DNA of 64,000 nt from Acidobacteriaceae bacterium KBS 83 (GTDB lineage: Bacteria > Acidobacteriota > Terriglobia > Terriglobales > Acidobacteriaceae). The stretch spans positions 1-64,000 of the forward strand of contig KB906734.1 of the NCBI GenBank assembly GCA_000381585.1, read 5' to 3'. The position numbers and the translations under genes were made by a program. Below are positions 44,861-53,547 of this stretch, piece by piece (the stretch's first letter is position 1; the number at the start of each line of letters is the position of its first letter). The notes below the pieces were generated by a model that did not search any database, was not told where the DNA came from, and saw only the letters and a program-made list of their open reading frames with translations.

Positions 44861-45901
44861 TCACAGGCTCTCAGCCTGCGCGTGCAGGAAATCGAACAAA
44901 AGCTTCTCTGCCCAGTAGCCGTCGTAACCGGCCGCTTCCGCAAGGAACGCGCAGTGGCCGCCATGGTCGGTCTCGATCAAGTGAACGTGCGGATTCGCAA
45001 GCAGCATCGCGCGCGTCTCCTCGATCATTCGGATAAACGGATCGTCGAGCGCATGCAACACCAGCGTAGGAATGGCGATGCGATCTGCAACGCGCGCACT
45101 TGCCGCGCGATGGTAGTAATCATCTGCGCCGGTGAAGCCGCAGTAAGGCGACATCACACGATCATCGAATTCGCGCAGCGATCGGACACCGTGGCTTCGC
45201 CTCGGATCGAAGACCTGCGGAAACAGCGTGCATTTATACGCGTACCGCTGGATCAGTCCGCGCAGAAACTTCCACTCGTAGATACGGTTCGCCGGCTCAT
45301 GCAGCGCATCCGACGACGGCGCAAGGTCGACCACCGGCGACACACCCGCCACTGCACGCAACAGCGGCGCAGCGTCTTCACCAAGTTCACCTGCCAGCTT
45401 CAGTACAAGGTTGCCGCCCATCGAGTAGCCCACCAGCGACCACCGTTGCGTATCACGCGTGCGTTCAAAATGCCGCACTACCGCCAGCACATCTCCTGAT
45501 AGCCCGGAGTGGTAGAGCGTCGGAGACTCCCGCTCCGTGCCGCCGCAGTTGCGCATGTTCATGCGCACCACATTCCATCCCGCGGCGAAGAACCGCGCGG
45601 AGTTCCCGCGCACATACTGCGAATTCGACGAGCCTTCAAGTCCATGCAGCAGCAGTATCGTGTCGCGCCCCGCTTCCGGCTGCCAGTGGCTCTGACACAG
45701 CACCCGGCTGGGCGGCATGCCATCGCGCGCAGGCTCTACCTCAACCAGCTCATTCTCAGGAGGCGGCAACACCGCCTTGCGCGGAAAGTAATTTCCCGCC
45801 AGCGTCTGCAGATGCGCATTGCGCAGGAATCGGCGCGGCGTGAATGCGCTCTGCCACTTTGCGAGCTCCTTCGCCGCAGATTCGATCAGGGGTGACGTCA
45901 C
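44861..45901 (-). CDS. YheT-family alpha/beta hydrolase
   Basis: A 346-residue hydrolase. It has the family N-terminal motif FTPRRFLRNAHLQTLAGNYFPR, the oxyanion region LLLHGLEGSSNSQYV, the nucleophile LVGYSMGGNLVLK, the acid in VLHALDDPFI and the histidine in ETDHGGHCAFL. YheT relatives are esterases of unclear substrate. It overlaps the DUF72 gene upstream by four bases (ATGA). Confidence 0.9.
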   Translation of the reverse strand: MTSPLIESAAKELAKWQSAFTPRRFLRNAHLQTLAGNYFPRKAVLPPPENELVEVEPARDGMPPSRVLCQSHWQPEAGRDTILLLHGLEGSSNSQYVRGNSARFFAAGWNVVRMNMRNCGGTERESPTLYHSGLSGDVLAVVRHFERTRDTQRWSLVGYSMGGNLVLKLAGELGEDAAPLLRAVAGVSPVVDLAPSSDALHEPANRIYEWKFLRGLIQRYAYKCTLFPQVFDPRRSHGVRSLREFDDRVMSPYCGFTGADDYYHRAASARVADRIAIPTLVLHALDDPFIRMIEETRAMLLANPHVHLIETDHGGHCAFLAEAAGYDGYWAEKLLFDFLHAQAESL

Positions 45902-46623
45902 TGCGCCAGCGCCTCGAGCACCGCGCGCGCCCGCAGAGGGCCATCCGGCGCATCTTCGTGCATAAAGTAGGCGTATACATCGCTCTGCTCTGCATTCTTA
46001 GCGAAGCGCCGGGCTAAACTCTGCAAACTCTCTTCGTCATAGTGGCTCCGCCGCAACCGGTAGCAGAGAAAATCCGCTGTCCTGCGCTGCGGCGTCTCGA
46101 ATTCGTCACTCTCCGCGATACATAACGCGGCATTTGCCTGCTCCAGCGCCGCATACACTGCCTCATCAAGCCACGACTCATGCCGGAACTCGAAAGCTGC
46201 CCGCAACTTCACCCGTCCCACATCTTCCAGAAACGTCTTCAGCCGCTCCACATCTGCGCGAAAGTTAGGCGGCAATTGAAACAACACAGCACCCAGCTTC
46301 CCCGCCCGCTCCGCAGGCAGAAGAGAAGCCTTCAATGCAGCCAGCGCATCGCCGCACTCGCGCAGCCGCTTCAAGTGTGTAATCGCCTGTGGCGCCTTGA
46401 ACGAGAAGCGAAACCCGTCCGGCGTCGCATCCAGCCAGGTCGTCAATTGCTTTTCGGTCGGCAACTGCCGGAAGGTAAAGTTCACCTCCACAGAGTTCAG
46501 TTGTGACGCGTAGTATGCCAGCATGCGCGCCGCCGGTGTCTTGGCCGGGTAGAAGCCCGGCTTCCAGCTCGCGTAGGCCCAACCCGAGGTGCCGGCATAG
46601 ACGGTGTGCGGGTGGACAGGCAT
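45898..46623 (-). CDS. DUF72 family protein
   Basis: A TIM-barrel-like protein of unknown function. Signatures are VYAGTSGWAYASWKPGFYPAKTP, LNSVEVNFTFRQLPTEKQL, FRFSFKAPQAITHLKRL and LGAVLFQLPPNFRADVERL, with a C-terminal SDVYAYFMHEDAPDGPLRARAV. The open frame extends into the tRNA-His gene, so the start must be one of the paired ATGs at 46626/46623; I give 46623. The ribosome site is weak. It leads a unit with YheT, the hypothetical and TPR genes. Confidence 0.87.
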   Translation of the reverse strand: MPVHPHTVYAGTSGWAYASWKPGFYPAKTPAARMLAYYASQLNSVEVNFTFRQLPTEKQLTTWLDATPDGFRFSFKAPQAITHLKRLRECGDALAALKASLLPAERAGKLGAVLFQLPPNFRADVERLKTFLEDVGRVKLRAAFEFRHESWLDEAVYAALEQANAALCIAESDEFETPQRRTADFLCYRLRRSHYDEESLQSLARRFAKNAEQSDVYAYFMHEDAPDGPLRARAVLEALAQ

Positions 46624-46653
46624 CATCAGGAAAGTGAGGAGGAGAGTTCGTTT

Positions 46654-46729
46654 TGGGGCGGCTAGTGGGGATCGAACCCACGACATCCTGAGCCACAGTC
46701 AGGCGTTCTGCCGCTGAACTATAGCCGCC
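46654..46729 (-). tRNA. tRNA-His (anticodon GTG)
   Basis: Cloverleaf on the minus strand: an extra G at position -1 opposite C73, acceptor GCGGCTA/TAGCCGC, D-stem GTTC/GAAC, anticodon arm CCTGA-CTGTGGC-TCAGG and CCA encoded. The G-1:C73 pair is the histidine identity element. Confidence 0.96.
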
Positions 46730-46847
46730 GTGACGCTCTCAGTCGCAACTATGCGATTGTAGCATCAACAAGGCGAATTCAGGCCTATCAGGACAGCTCG
46801 CAAGCCCGCACAAGGCGCGCCCAAAACCTAAGCCGCAGACAACGAAA

Positions 46848-47387
46848 ATGGCCACGCAACGCGAACCCGAGATCCTCCCGCCCGGTTCCCGCATCGGTGC
46901 GCCCGACGGTCTCTTTCGCGACGAAAACCTCGACATCCTCAGCCGCCTTCTCGACTCGTGGTTCCGCATCCCCGGCACCTCCATCCGATTCGGCTTGGAT
47001 GGCATCATCGGCCTCATACCCGGCATCGGTGACATCCTCGCCGGGCTCGCCTCCACTATCATCATCATCGCCGCATGGGCGCGCGGCGCCCGCTACGTCA
47101 CCATCGCGCGCATGCTCGTCAATCTCGCGCTCGACGTGATCATCGGCACCGTCCCATTCTTCGGAGATGCCTTCGACATCGCATGGAAGGCCAACCGTCG
47201 CAACTACGCGTTGCTCACTCGCCACCTCGAACATCCACGCCGCCATCAGTGGCGCGACTGGATCTTCCTCGCAGCCGTCGGCGTCGTGCTCCTCGCCATC
47301 CTCGCCGTGCCCATCCTGTTCGTCACCTGGCTTATCCATCTTGCTTACGGAGTGAAAATCCAGGCAGGTCTGCCATTCGGCCCGTGA
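46848..47387 (+). CDS. DUF4112 membrane protein
   Basis: A 179-residue protein of the DUF4112 family: LDSWFRIPGTSIRFGLDGIIGLIPGIGDILAGLAS, DVIIGTVPFFGDAFDIAWKANRRNY and a C-terminal transmembrane helix (WIFLAAVGVVLLAILAVPILFV). Function unknown. It lies between tRNA-His (minus) and tRNA-Pro (plus) with no close neighbours on its strand. Confidence 0.88.
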   Translation: MATQREPEILPPGSRIGAPDGLFRDENLDILSRLLDSWFRIPGTSIRFGLDGIIGLIPGIGDILAGLASTIIIIAAWARGARYVTIARMLVNLALDVIIGTVPFFGDAFDIAWKANRRNYALLTRHLEHPRRHQWRDWIFLAAVGVVLLAILAVPILFVTWLIHLAYGVKIQAGLPFGP

Positions 47388-47416
47388 TCTCTGCTTGATA
47401 CAATCAACTACGGCGT

Positions 47417-47493
47417 CGGGGCGTAGCGCAGTCTGGTAGCGCATCTGCTTTGGGAGCAGAGGGTCGGGGGTTCGAATCCCTCCGCCCCGACCA
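47417..47493 (+). tRNA. tRNA-Pro (anticodon TGG), probable integration site
   Basis: Acceptor CGGGGCG/CGCCCCG, D-stem GCGC/GCGC, anticodon arm TCTGC-TTTGGGA-GCAGA, T-loop TTCGAAT and CCA encoded. A tyrosine integrase lies about 1.3 kb downstream with foreign-looking genes, so the 3' end is a plausible attB. Confidence 0.96.
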
Positions 47494-47588
47494 TCGAATC
47501 AATCACTTAGCGCACTCGCGCATCTCCTCAAAAGCACACTGTAGCGAATACTGTAGCGGGTGGTGGTCGGTAGATAGCCCTCGGCAGT

Positions 47589-48710
47589 TCACTTTGCATC
47601 GTCTGTCCTTTCAGTCCATGTCTTCGATGCCGCGAGCGTTTGCTCACTGAATCCCTTGTGTCGTTCATAGTCGAAATTGACAACTGTGACCTTCACAAGG
47701 TTCGACTCAATTACTTCGGCAACTGCGGGATCGAAGAAGACGACGTTAGTGCCACCGGGATTGAGTGCACTTGGATAGCGGATTCCGTCATATGCATTTT
47801 GGCGGATATAGTCAGCGAGCCGCTGACACGGCATGTATAGAGTTTTGTCATCGTTTCGTTCCAGCGGGCGTGCCATTTCATCGCCCAATCGGGTCAAAAG
47901 ATCGCGAATTCCCAAGAACCATCCGAGGTTGTCCCGTTCAAATGGATTGAGTTCTGGCAACTCTTTGGTCAGATCCAGTATTCGACAATCGCGTTTTAGT
48001 TTCAGTTCTGCTACCGAAACATAGAGGCCCAGAGCGGGACGTACTTCCGAGACCGCAGTTTTCTCGTCGTCTGCAACATAGAGAACGACTTGACCATCAG
48101 CATTCGCCCTGCCAGCGAGCGCGCTGTTCGCTGGCGGCGGGCCGATGTCCACTCCATTCCAGGGAGACTTCTCGTAGTCCTCTAGGTGGAAGCCGAGGCG
48201 GCAACGATATGATTTAGTGCCAGCTTGTAGAGACTCCTCGGATTCCGCCAATTCTTCCGCGATGAAGTCATCGAATGGGATTGGTACGTCCGGATCTGTC
48301 CTCACAGCGTCGCAAAACTCATCCCAAACATCGCCCTGCGTCTGCCGGAACAGATCCGACGCATTCGTCATGTACAGTCCTTGGGCGTCAACCATTGGCA
48401 TGCCATCATCGTCATCCCAATCAGCATTCGCGATTTCCTCCAGCAGGCTCGCCTGTTGATCCTCGTCCAGAGAGTCATCGAAAACAGCCCAATGCCCTTG
48501 AACGAGGCTCAGTAATGTTTCCCCTCGCTCGAATGTATCTGCTTCTGTATACATCGACAGCATCCGGTGAAATGGAAGTGCCAATTCGTCAGTTGGCAGG
48601 ATGGGTACTTCGATGGAATTGCAGAAGTCGCAGGCTCCAACGAGCTTGTGACGGTCGGTGACGTAATCCTTTAGCCATGGATGAGCAAAGCAATTGGCGC
48701 AACAGTGCAT
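47589..48710 (-). CDS. RES-domain protein with N-terminal zinc-ribbon (HEPN/RES type)
   Basis: A 373-residue protein starting after AGGAGAAACTGA. The N terminus MHCCANCFAHPWLKDYV...GACDFCNS has two Cys pairs that can bind zinc. A central acidic helical part covers about 60-170. The C-terminal RES domain shows YRCRLG, AGRANADGQVVLYVADDEKTAVSEVRPA and YPSALNPGGTNVVFFDP. RES toxins degrade NAD+, but this longer zinc-ribbon type is not a simple toxin and no Xre/MbcA-type antitoxin lies beside it. A defence or stress role for the element is inference. Confidence 0.8.
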   Translation of the reverse strand: MHCCANCFAHPWLKDYVTDRHKLVGACDFCNSIEVPILPTDELALPFHRMLSMYTEADTFERGETLLSLVQGHWAVFDDSLDEDQQASLLEEIANADWDDDDGMPMVDAQGLYMTNASDLFRQTQGDVWDEFCDAVRTDPDVPIPFDDFIAEELAESEESLQAGTKSYRCRLGFHLEDYEKSPWNGVDIGPPPANSALAGRANADGQVVLYVADDEKTAVSEVRPALGLYVSVAELKLKRDCRILDLTKELPELNPFERDNLGWFLGIRDLLTRLGDEMARPLERNDDKTLYMPCQRLADYIRQNAYDGIRYPSALNPGGTNVVFFDPAVAEVIESNLVKVTVVNFDYERHKGFSEQTLAASKTWTERTDDAK

Positions 48711-48745
48711 TCAGTTTCTCCTGCACAAACCTTGGGAGTGGCCTC

Positions 48746-49822
48746 TTAATGGAGCAGATTCGACCTCTTCGCTGGAGATTCCTTAGGCAGCATGCGGGAA
48801 AATACATTCATCACCGCGTCTTCACTTGGATGAACATAGCGAGCGGAAATTGCAATCGAGGAATGGCCCGCAATTCGCGCCAGCGTCCACGCGTCGCATC
48901 CGGCCTCGCCTAAACGGGTCAGAAACGTATGACGAAGTGAGTACAGCACGAAGGGACGCACGCCACTGAGCCTCACAGCCCGCTGGTGCTGTTTCTTCGT
49001 CGTGGATGGCTCTATGTGTCCACTTGCCGTCTTCGCGGCCCATACAAAACCCTCGGACGGATTTTTGGCGACATTCCAGCGCCGTTCCAGCAAGGAGCGA
49101 ACACGCGGACTCATCGGGAGCATTCGCCGTGCTGCCGCAGTCTTGCCATGTGTCACCTGTAGCGTTCCGCAGTGGCCGGTTGTCCAGCTCACATACTCCC
49201 ACCGTAGCCGGGCGTTTTCTTCCGGTCGCATTCCAGTGTCAATAAGTACGGTTGCAATCTCGGCCATCTGTTCTCCGGCAGCCGCAAGATAGCGCCGCTC
49301 CTCGTCAGGAGTGAGGACGCGCTCGCGGTGGTGCTCGCCGCGAAGCAGCTTTATCTTCGGTGCGGTTGGAGCGATACCCCATTCCACTGCCACGCGGAGC
49401 ACACGCCGGAGCACACGCAGAGAACAATTGACGGAGCTGGCCTTCCACTCTTTCGCTTGCAGATGCGCCGCGTAATCGGCGGCATGTTCGCTAGTGATGG
49501 CGTCCAGCTTACGATTCACCAACGCGGGATAGGCGGAGATGTTCGCAAGCTGCGTGCGATACCAGCCCGTCCACGTCTTCGGAGAGGCTTTCTCAAACGT
49601 GGCTCGCGCCCACGGCGTGAAGCGATCCTCGATGAATTCTGCCAATGTGGGCACAGGCTTACGCTTTGTAATGCCTACTTCACCTTTAGCGAGCGCCGTC
49701 CTATGTGCCGCTTCCATCTGCCGCGCCGTTCGCGGATTGCCCTGCTTGGTACTGGCTTGTACGTGCTCGCCGTTGAAGATGAAGTGGTACCAATAGACAT
49801 TCCCGCGCTTAAAGATGGACAT
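48746..49822 (-). CDS. Tyrosine recombinase/integrase
   Basis: A 358-residue site-specific recombinase. An N-terminal SAM-like/arm region is followed by the catalytic domain with Arg about 199 (DTGMRPEENARLRW), the box II segment YSLRHTFLTRLGEAG (Arg 297; Tyr at 294 in place of the usual His), His about 320 in RIAGHSSI and the nucleophile Tyr about 329 in SARYVHPS. It should be active. It is nine bases downstream of the zinc-finger gene and 35 bases ahead of the RES gene. Confidence 0.95.
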   Translation of the reverse strand: MSIFKRGNVYWYHFIFNGEHVQASTKQGNPRTARQMEAAHRTALAKGEVGITKRKPVPTLAEFIEDRFTPWARATFEKASPKTWTGWYRTQLANISAYPALVNRKLDAITSEHAADYAAHLQAKEWKASSVNCSLRVLRRVLRVAVEWGIAPTAPKIKLLRGEHHRERVLTPDEERRYLAAAGEQMAEIATVLIDTGMRPEENARLRWEYVSWTTGHCGTLQVTHGKTAAARRMLPMSPRVRSLLERRWNVAKNPSEGFVWAAKTASGHIEPSTTKKQHQRAVRLSGVRPFVLYSLRHTFLTRLGEAGCDAWTLARIAGHSSIAISARYVHPSEDAVMNVFSRMLPKESPAKRSNLLH

Positions 49823-49831
49823 TGGCGTGCC

Positions 49832-50545
49832 TCACTTTACGTTTTTGGTTTTGTGCAATTTATAGAGCTTGCGTGCATAGGCATTCCGCTTCTGACGAGC
49901 CTCATCGCTCGTACGGAATTCGGCAATGCGGCACTTTTCAGAACAAAATCGCTGGTGCGCGAAACGTTGGAAAAAAAACCTTTCGCAACGGCACCTGCGA
50001 ACTTTGGAGATGTAGTCCGTTTGGATCAACTCCAATACACGCCTAATTGCCCCCGTCTCATTCATGCGCGCGCCGGGCAAAAAATCTGCTTCCATGGGTT
50101 GCCGTTCAATTTCAGAAAGGGACCGCCGGTCCGAATTGTTCTTCAAGCTCTGGTCCAATTCTGAGCCGTCTACTGGGCGGGACCCGACGTGGACGCTGAA
50201 TCCCCTGTCCTCACCGCGTTTTCCAAGCCTCCGATGCATGAGCACCCACGGCGTCGTTTGGTAAAAGCCAAGTGCCTCATCGAGGAGCAGTTGCAATTCG
50301 TTTCTTCTCTTCGTTTCCGGCGTTTGATGTTCTTTCCACTCGTCGTCGCCAATGCGAGTGTATTTCGGCCTTTTCATACTGAAATGGTGATCGCGAAGAT
50401 CGGAATAGAGAGCTATCACCCGCAGAATCCGCTCTTTTTCATCCGCGTGATTCGTGTGATTAAGCCAGTTAACGAGTCGCTCGCCGGTCTCCTCGCCCTC
50501 GTAGATCCGCTTAGTTTCCGTGATACGGCTTTGTGCGTTAGCCAT
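49832..50545 (-). CDS. Hypothetical protein with C-terminal CGNR-like zinc finger
   Basis: The start is the ATG at 50545; a TTG 12 codons earlier is also open. The 237-residue product has a helical N-terminal part (RLVNWLNHTNHADEKERILRV) and a C-terminal Cys cluster CRCERFFFQRFAHQRFCSEKC followed by a basic helix (ARQKRNAYARKLYKLHK). This resembles the CGNR/ABATE-type finger found in bacterial regulators, though the exact CGNR sequence is not present. It precedes the integrase by nine bases and is divergent from the excisionase-like gene, so it may regulate the element. Confidence 0.65.
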   Translation of the reverse strand: MANAQSRITETKRIYEGEETGERLVNWLNHTNHADEKERILRVIALYSDLRDHHFSMKRPKYTRIGDDEWKEHQTPETKRRNELQLLLDEALGFYQTTPWVLMHRRLGKRGEDRGFSVHVGSRPVDGSELDQSLKNNSDRRSLSEIERQPMEADFLPGARMNETGAIRRVLELIQTDYISKVRRCRCERFFFQRFAHQRFCSEKCRIAEFRTSDEARQKRNAYARKLYKLHKTKNVK

Positions 50546-50623
50546 ACATAGGAAAGTACGACTCGATTTGCTCTGTGTCAAGCGAATATGGCCTTGTGCT
50601 CGTTACGCACTGGAGAGAAACAG

Positions 50624-50809
50624 ATGGACTCATTGCTATCGGTTGAGGAGGCCGCGCGCAGGCTGGGCGGTCTAAGCAAATACACCATTCACGCATGGCT
50701 TTGGAAGGGCAAGCTTCGCAGGACCAAAGTGGGAAGCCGCACCATGATCCGGGAATCGGAACTTCAGAGGGTCATCCGCGACGAATGTAAGGAGACTTCC
50801 CGTGGTTAG
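50624..50809 (+). CDS. Excisionase-like helix-turn-helix protein
   Basis: The ATG at 50624 follows GGAGAG. The 61-residue protein LLSVEEAARRLGGLSKYTIHAWLWKGKLRRTKVGSRTMI... is a typical MerR-like HTH_17 excisionase, which biases the integrase toward excision. The frame upstream to 50588 is unsupported. It is divergent from the integrase operon, as expected for a recombination module. Confidence 0.8.
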   Translation: MDSLLSVEEAARRLGGLSKYTIHAWLWKGKLRRTKVGSRTMIRESELQRVIRDECKETSRG

Positions 50810-50917
50810 CGGTGCGCGCACAGCATCTTGGGAAGGCGCTGCCGTTGAGGAGATCGCAAGCGCCGAAACCCTCGAAGGACCACTCCGATGCTGGCACAGG
50901 CAGTGCTCGCGCTGGTG
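50801..50917 (+). CDS. Possible very small protein
   Basis: A GTG at 50801, preceded by AAGGAG, opens 38 codons overlapping the excisionase stop. A second tiny frame (ATG 50888, 29 codons, KDRREWQRYAQRL) overlaps its end. Both are too short to judge. No other gene is evident to 51062. Confidence 0.25.
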
Positions 50918-51062
50918 AAGGATCGCCGCGAGTGGCAGCGGTATGCGCAGCGGCTCACCAGCGGCCCTCAGAGCTAAAGCAAAAGGCCGAACGTGCTGAC
51001 GGCACGCCGGCCTCTCTGGAATGGCTATAACGCCATTCTAAGGCATTTCAAGTGAGGCAGGA

Positions 51063-51638
51063 ATGGCTACGAGGATTGTTGGGCCTCCGATGCCCGTGTG
51101 GACAGGCATAAGCTACACGCGAGTGGCGGAAGGACTGTATCAGGCAATCGCTGTGCGACATCAGGGGCCGGAGTGGGTTCGCGCCTTCTCACGATGGTCG
51201 CTGCTGGTGGAATTTGAGCTACTGGATGACGGCGCACGAGTATGCGCCTTCTACAACATGGGGAATGATCCGAAGGGTCCGGTACCAGCTCGGCGCGGAA
51301 ACTATTTCGCCGCATGGACGCTAGCGAATGGAGACCTGCCCCGGAAAGGGGAGAGGATGACGCCCGACGTCTTTCTCGAAGGACAGGTCTACACAGTGAA
51401 CGTGAAGGATTGCCGGCGAAATGCAAAAGAGCAGGAGAAGGCAGACGCCGAGATCTATTCCGTTGTTTCGGAAATCGTCAGCGTGGGCCGTTTCCCAATC
51501 CTGAATCATTCAATCAGGAATCAAGAATCAAGCAATCACCCAATCATGCAATCAACCAATCAGGTACAGGCCTCTGCGTGCGACAGCGCGAATATGGAAT
51601 TGGCGGTCTCGAAATTCGCCTCAGCCGGGCGAAGGTAA
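51063..51638 (+). CDS. Hypothetical protein of the element
   Basis: A 191-residue protein without recognised domain. The first ~140 residues look globular and beta-rich (VWTGISYTRVAEGLYQAIAVRH, WSLLVEFELLDDGARVCAFYNMG, GNYFAAWTLANGDLPRKGERM, QVYTVNVKDCRRNAKE). The tail is translated from an AATC-rich repeat (51496-51561) and is Asn/Ser/Gln rich. GGCAGG lies just before the ATG. It could be a nucleic-acid-binding or replication accessory protein, but that is not shown. Confidence 0.6.
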   Translation: MATRIVGPPMPVWTGISYTRVAEGLYQAIAVRHQGPEWVRAFSRWSLLVEFELLDDGARVCAFYNMGNDPKGPVPARRGNYFAAWTLANGDLPRKGERMTPDVFLEGQVYTVNVKDCRRNAKEQEKADAEIYSVVSEIVSVGRFPILNHSIRNQESSNHPIMQSTNQVQASACDSANMELAVSKFASAGRR

Positions 51639-51771
51639 GCACACCCCAAATGCAAACCCAAAGGTGCGGGGACTTCGGTTCCCGCTCCAGGCCAGACAAA
51701 GCTAGGTTTGATGAACCAGTGACAGGAGAAAAAGTGATGCTCTTCTATCAACGCCCGACTGGACGTGTGCA

Positions 51772-52232
51772 ATGACCCGCATTCAGAAGAGGAAAGTGAC
51801 ACGGGAAGTCTTTCAGCAACGTCACGATGCTGTGGCTGACTTTGTCGAGCAAGGAAACACTCTCAGGCAGGCCATGCTGAAGGCAGGTTACAGCGAAGGA
51901 CGCGCCAATCGTGGCATCGCTGGCGTGCCCAAGGTGGTGATCGAAAAGCTTGCCCGACGTGGTTTGCACTTCGCGGGGCTGGCTGAGGCTTACGGCAATG
52001 AGACAAAAGACGGGATCTTGTCCGCGGCGCGCTGGTCAGTAATGTGCTGAACGGTAAAGATTCGGCCACGAAAAGCCTAGAATTGCTTGGTCGCGACGCT
52101 GCCCTGGGCATGTTCCGCAACGATGCCAACGCGTTAGCTGTGCAGATCAACATCCCGGTCGGACTACAGGGTGCGTTCCGTGAACTGCTCTCCGCGCAAG
52201 AGTACCCACAGCCGGCGAAGGAAGATACGTAA
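51772..52232 (+). pseudogene. Terminase-small-subunit-like gene, frameshifted
   Basis: The first frame (ATG 51772) encodes a helical DNA-binding-like part, FVEQGNTLRQAMLKAGYSEGRAN, followed by EAYGNETKDG, then ends at 52050. The reading continues smoothly in another frame from about 52014 as DLVRGALVSNVLNGKDSATKSLELLGR to 52232. One missing G in the GGG run at 52012-52014 would restore a single protein of about 153 residues. The pattern resembles phage terminase small subunits. Programmed frameshifting is possible but no slippery site or structure is obvious. Confidence 0.65.
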
Positions 52233-52350
52233 ATGATAGATAATTATCATTTATCGACCGTGCAAGGCGATGCTTTCAATGCGTGGGGTCACGATAAAGC
52301 GGCCAACCCAACCCTAAACGAGCAGCGCCACCGCGGTTCTATGTCGTCAC

Positions 52351-52486
52351 GTCTTGCCGCGTCGCTGGCGCTTCTTGTGAGGACGGAAGTCGGGTCGAAA
52401 CCGACGGCTGGGGCCCCAAAGACGGGGTGGGGTAGACGCACCCCCTGGGGGTGGGGTGCCCTTAGCCTGGATCTCCCCGAAATTTT
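52351..52486. repeat. Dispersed GC-rich repeat, copy A
   Basis: About 136 bp that recur with few changes at 63618-63750. The repeat contains CGACGGCTGGGGCCCCAAAG, a hairpin GGGGTG/CACCCC and GCCTGGATCTCCCCGAAATTTT. The surrounding 52233-52653 gap has no convincing gene; the open frame through it (52233-52490) is the translated repeat. Confidence 0.9.
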
Positions 52487-52653
52487 ATGAATGAAAAACG
52501 AGGTTTTCGACGAAGGAGGCTCAGTGAGCGGCATGGCTTCCCATGCAGTCTATGACCCTGGCCGCCAGCACCGATAATCAACGGCTTTGAACTGAAATGG
52601 CTACGACGGGCGTGGGATACCTTCCAGCCTGGCGTCCAGAGAAAATGCTCCGC

Positions 52654-53268
52654 ATGAAGCGGGACCAGCGTCCGGACGCACCGCAGTTTTTTCATCGATC
52701 GAATGACGATGGAACTTTCAGCTCTATATGCCTGAGCTGTTTTCGGACCGTTGCGACCCAGAACCATGAGGTGGATCTTGCCGGCAAGGAGCAAGCGCAC
52801 GTTTGCTATCGCTATGGAGAAACACGTACTGCCAAGCTAATTTCCGCCCCGCCAGGTCATAAGGTCTATCAACTGGACATCTGCGACGCGATCAACGACC
52901 ACATTCGCTGCCCCGGCTTCGGGCTGCTGAGCGTCGGAAGCCTCGAACTCGGCCCCGTCGCCTGCAGTTGCGAATGTCACAAGAAGCCGACGACTGAACG
53001 TTCAACACCCTTGAGAGGGTACCCGTTGCCTGACGATCCCAACGGGAAATGCTCGACTTATCAGGAGCTGGAACGCAGTTACGACCTTGCCAAGTCGAAG
53101 TGGCAGCAATATGCGTATCCCGAAAAGCACCGTTTACCAGGCATAAGCAATGCCCTGACCAAACGCATCGTCTCAGAGCAACAGCGGCAGATGAACGAGC
53201 TTTCTCGCCAAATGCAGGACCATCGCCAACGTTGCCCCTACTGCCTTTCGGGAGACGATCGAACCTGA
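52654..53268 (+). CDS. Cys-rich hypothetical protein
   Basis: An open frame to 52597 exists; the ATG at 52654 begins MKRDQRPDAPQFFHRSNDDG and gives 204 residues, but no ribosome site decides it. An N-terminal finger-like unit (SSICLSCFRTVA...EQAHVC), a CSCECH cluster near the middle and CPYC at the end suggest metal binding. The C-terminal part is helical (KRIVSEQQRQMNELSRQMQDH). No family recognised. Confidence 0.5.
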   Translation: MKRDQRPDAPQFFHRSNDDGTFSSICLSCFRTVATQNHEVDLAGKEQAHVCYRYGETRTAKLISAPPGHKVYQLDICDAINDHIRCPGFGLLSVGSLELGPVACSCECHKKPTTERSTPLRGYPLPDDPNGKCSTYQELERSYDLAKSKWQQYAYPEKHRLPGISNALTKRIVSEQQRQMNELSRQMQDHRQRCPYCLSGDDRT

Positions 53269-53406
53269 GCCTGGGTTCCGTTTGAATCCCGCGAGAGTGA
53301 CGAGCATTCCTTTGATTTCTGATTGATTTCACAAAATTTAAAGGGTTTCATTTCAGACACTTACGAACCCATAAACCAAAGGAAATCAAGCGGTTTTTCA
53401 AAGCCT

Positions 53407-53547
53407 TCACTTGACCTTCCCCACGTCATCCGGAATCCAGTTCTGGTCGTAGAACGGCTTCGTCGCTCCATACAGACGCAGCGAAACGGCGAAGCCCTCG
53501 CCGGGATGGGTCTTGATCCAGTTGCTCTCCTGCCCGCCCGAGGGCAG
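53407..53547 (-). pseudogene. C-terminal remnant of a DUF1254/DUF1214 protein
   Basis: On the minus strand the frame ending at TGA 53407-53409 reads LPSGGQESNWIKTHPGEGFA then VSLRLYGATKPFYDQNWIPDD, a clear DUF1214 C terminus. Only about 46 codons remain, with no start. Upstream it meets an unrelated reading frame, so most of the gene is lost. This may mark a deletion or the element's edge. Confidence 0.8.

Larger units (their letters stand above)
47494..53547. mobile_element. Probable integrated element next to tRNA-Pro (right end unresolved)
   Basis: The interval contains a tyrosine integrase, an excisionase-like HTH, a terminase-small-like pseudogene, a RES protein, unknown short genes and a truncated host-type gene at its right edge. 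It looks AT-richer and gene-poorer than the flanking DNA. I could not find a clear second copy of the tRNA-Pro 3' end in the window, so the right boundary is a guess set at the DUF1214 remnant. Confidence 0.5.

Noticed and set aside
53279-53290. GTTTGAATCCC as a second copy of the tRNA-Pro 3' end (attR)
   Set aside because: Only about ten matching bases around the generic T-loop; the following bases do not match, so chance is likely.
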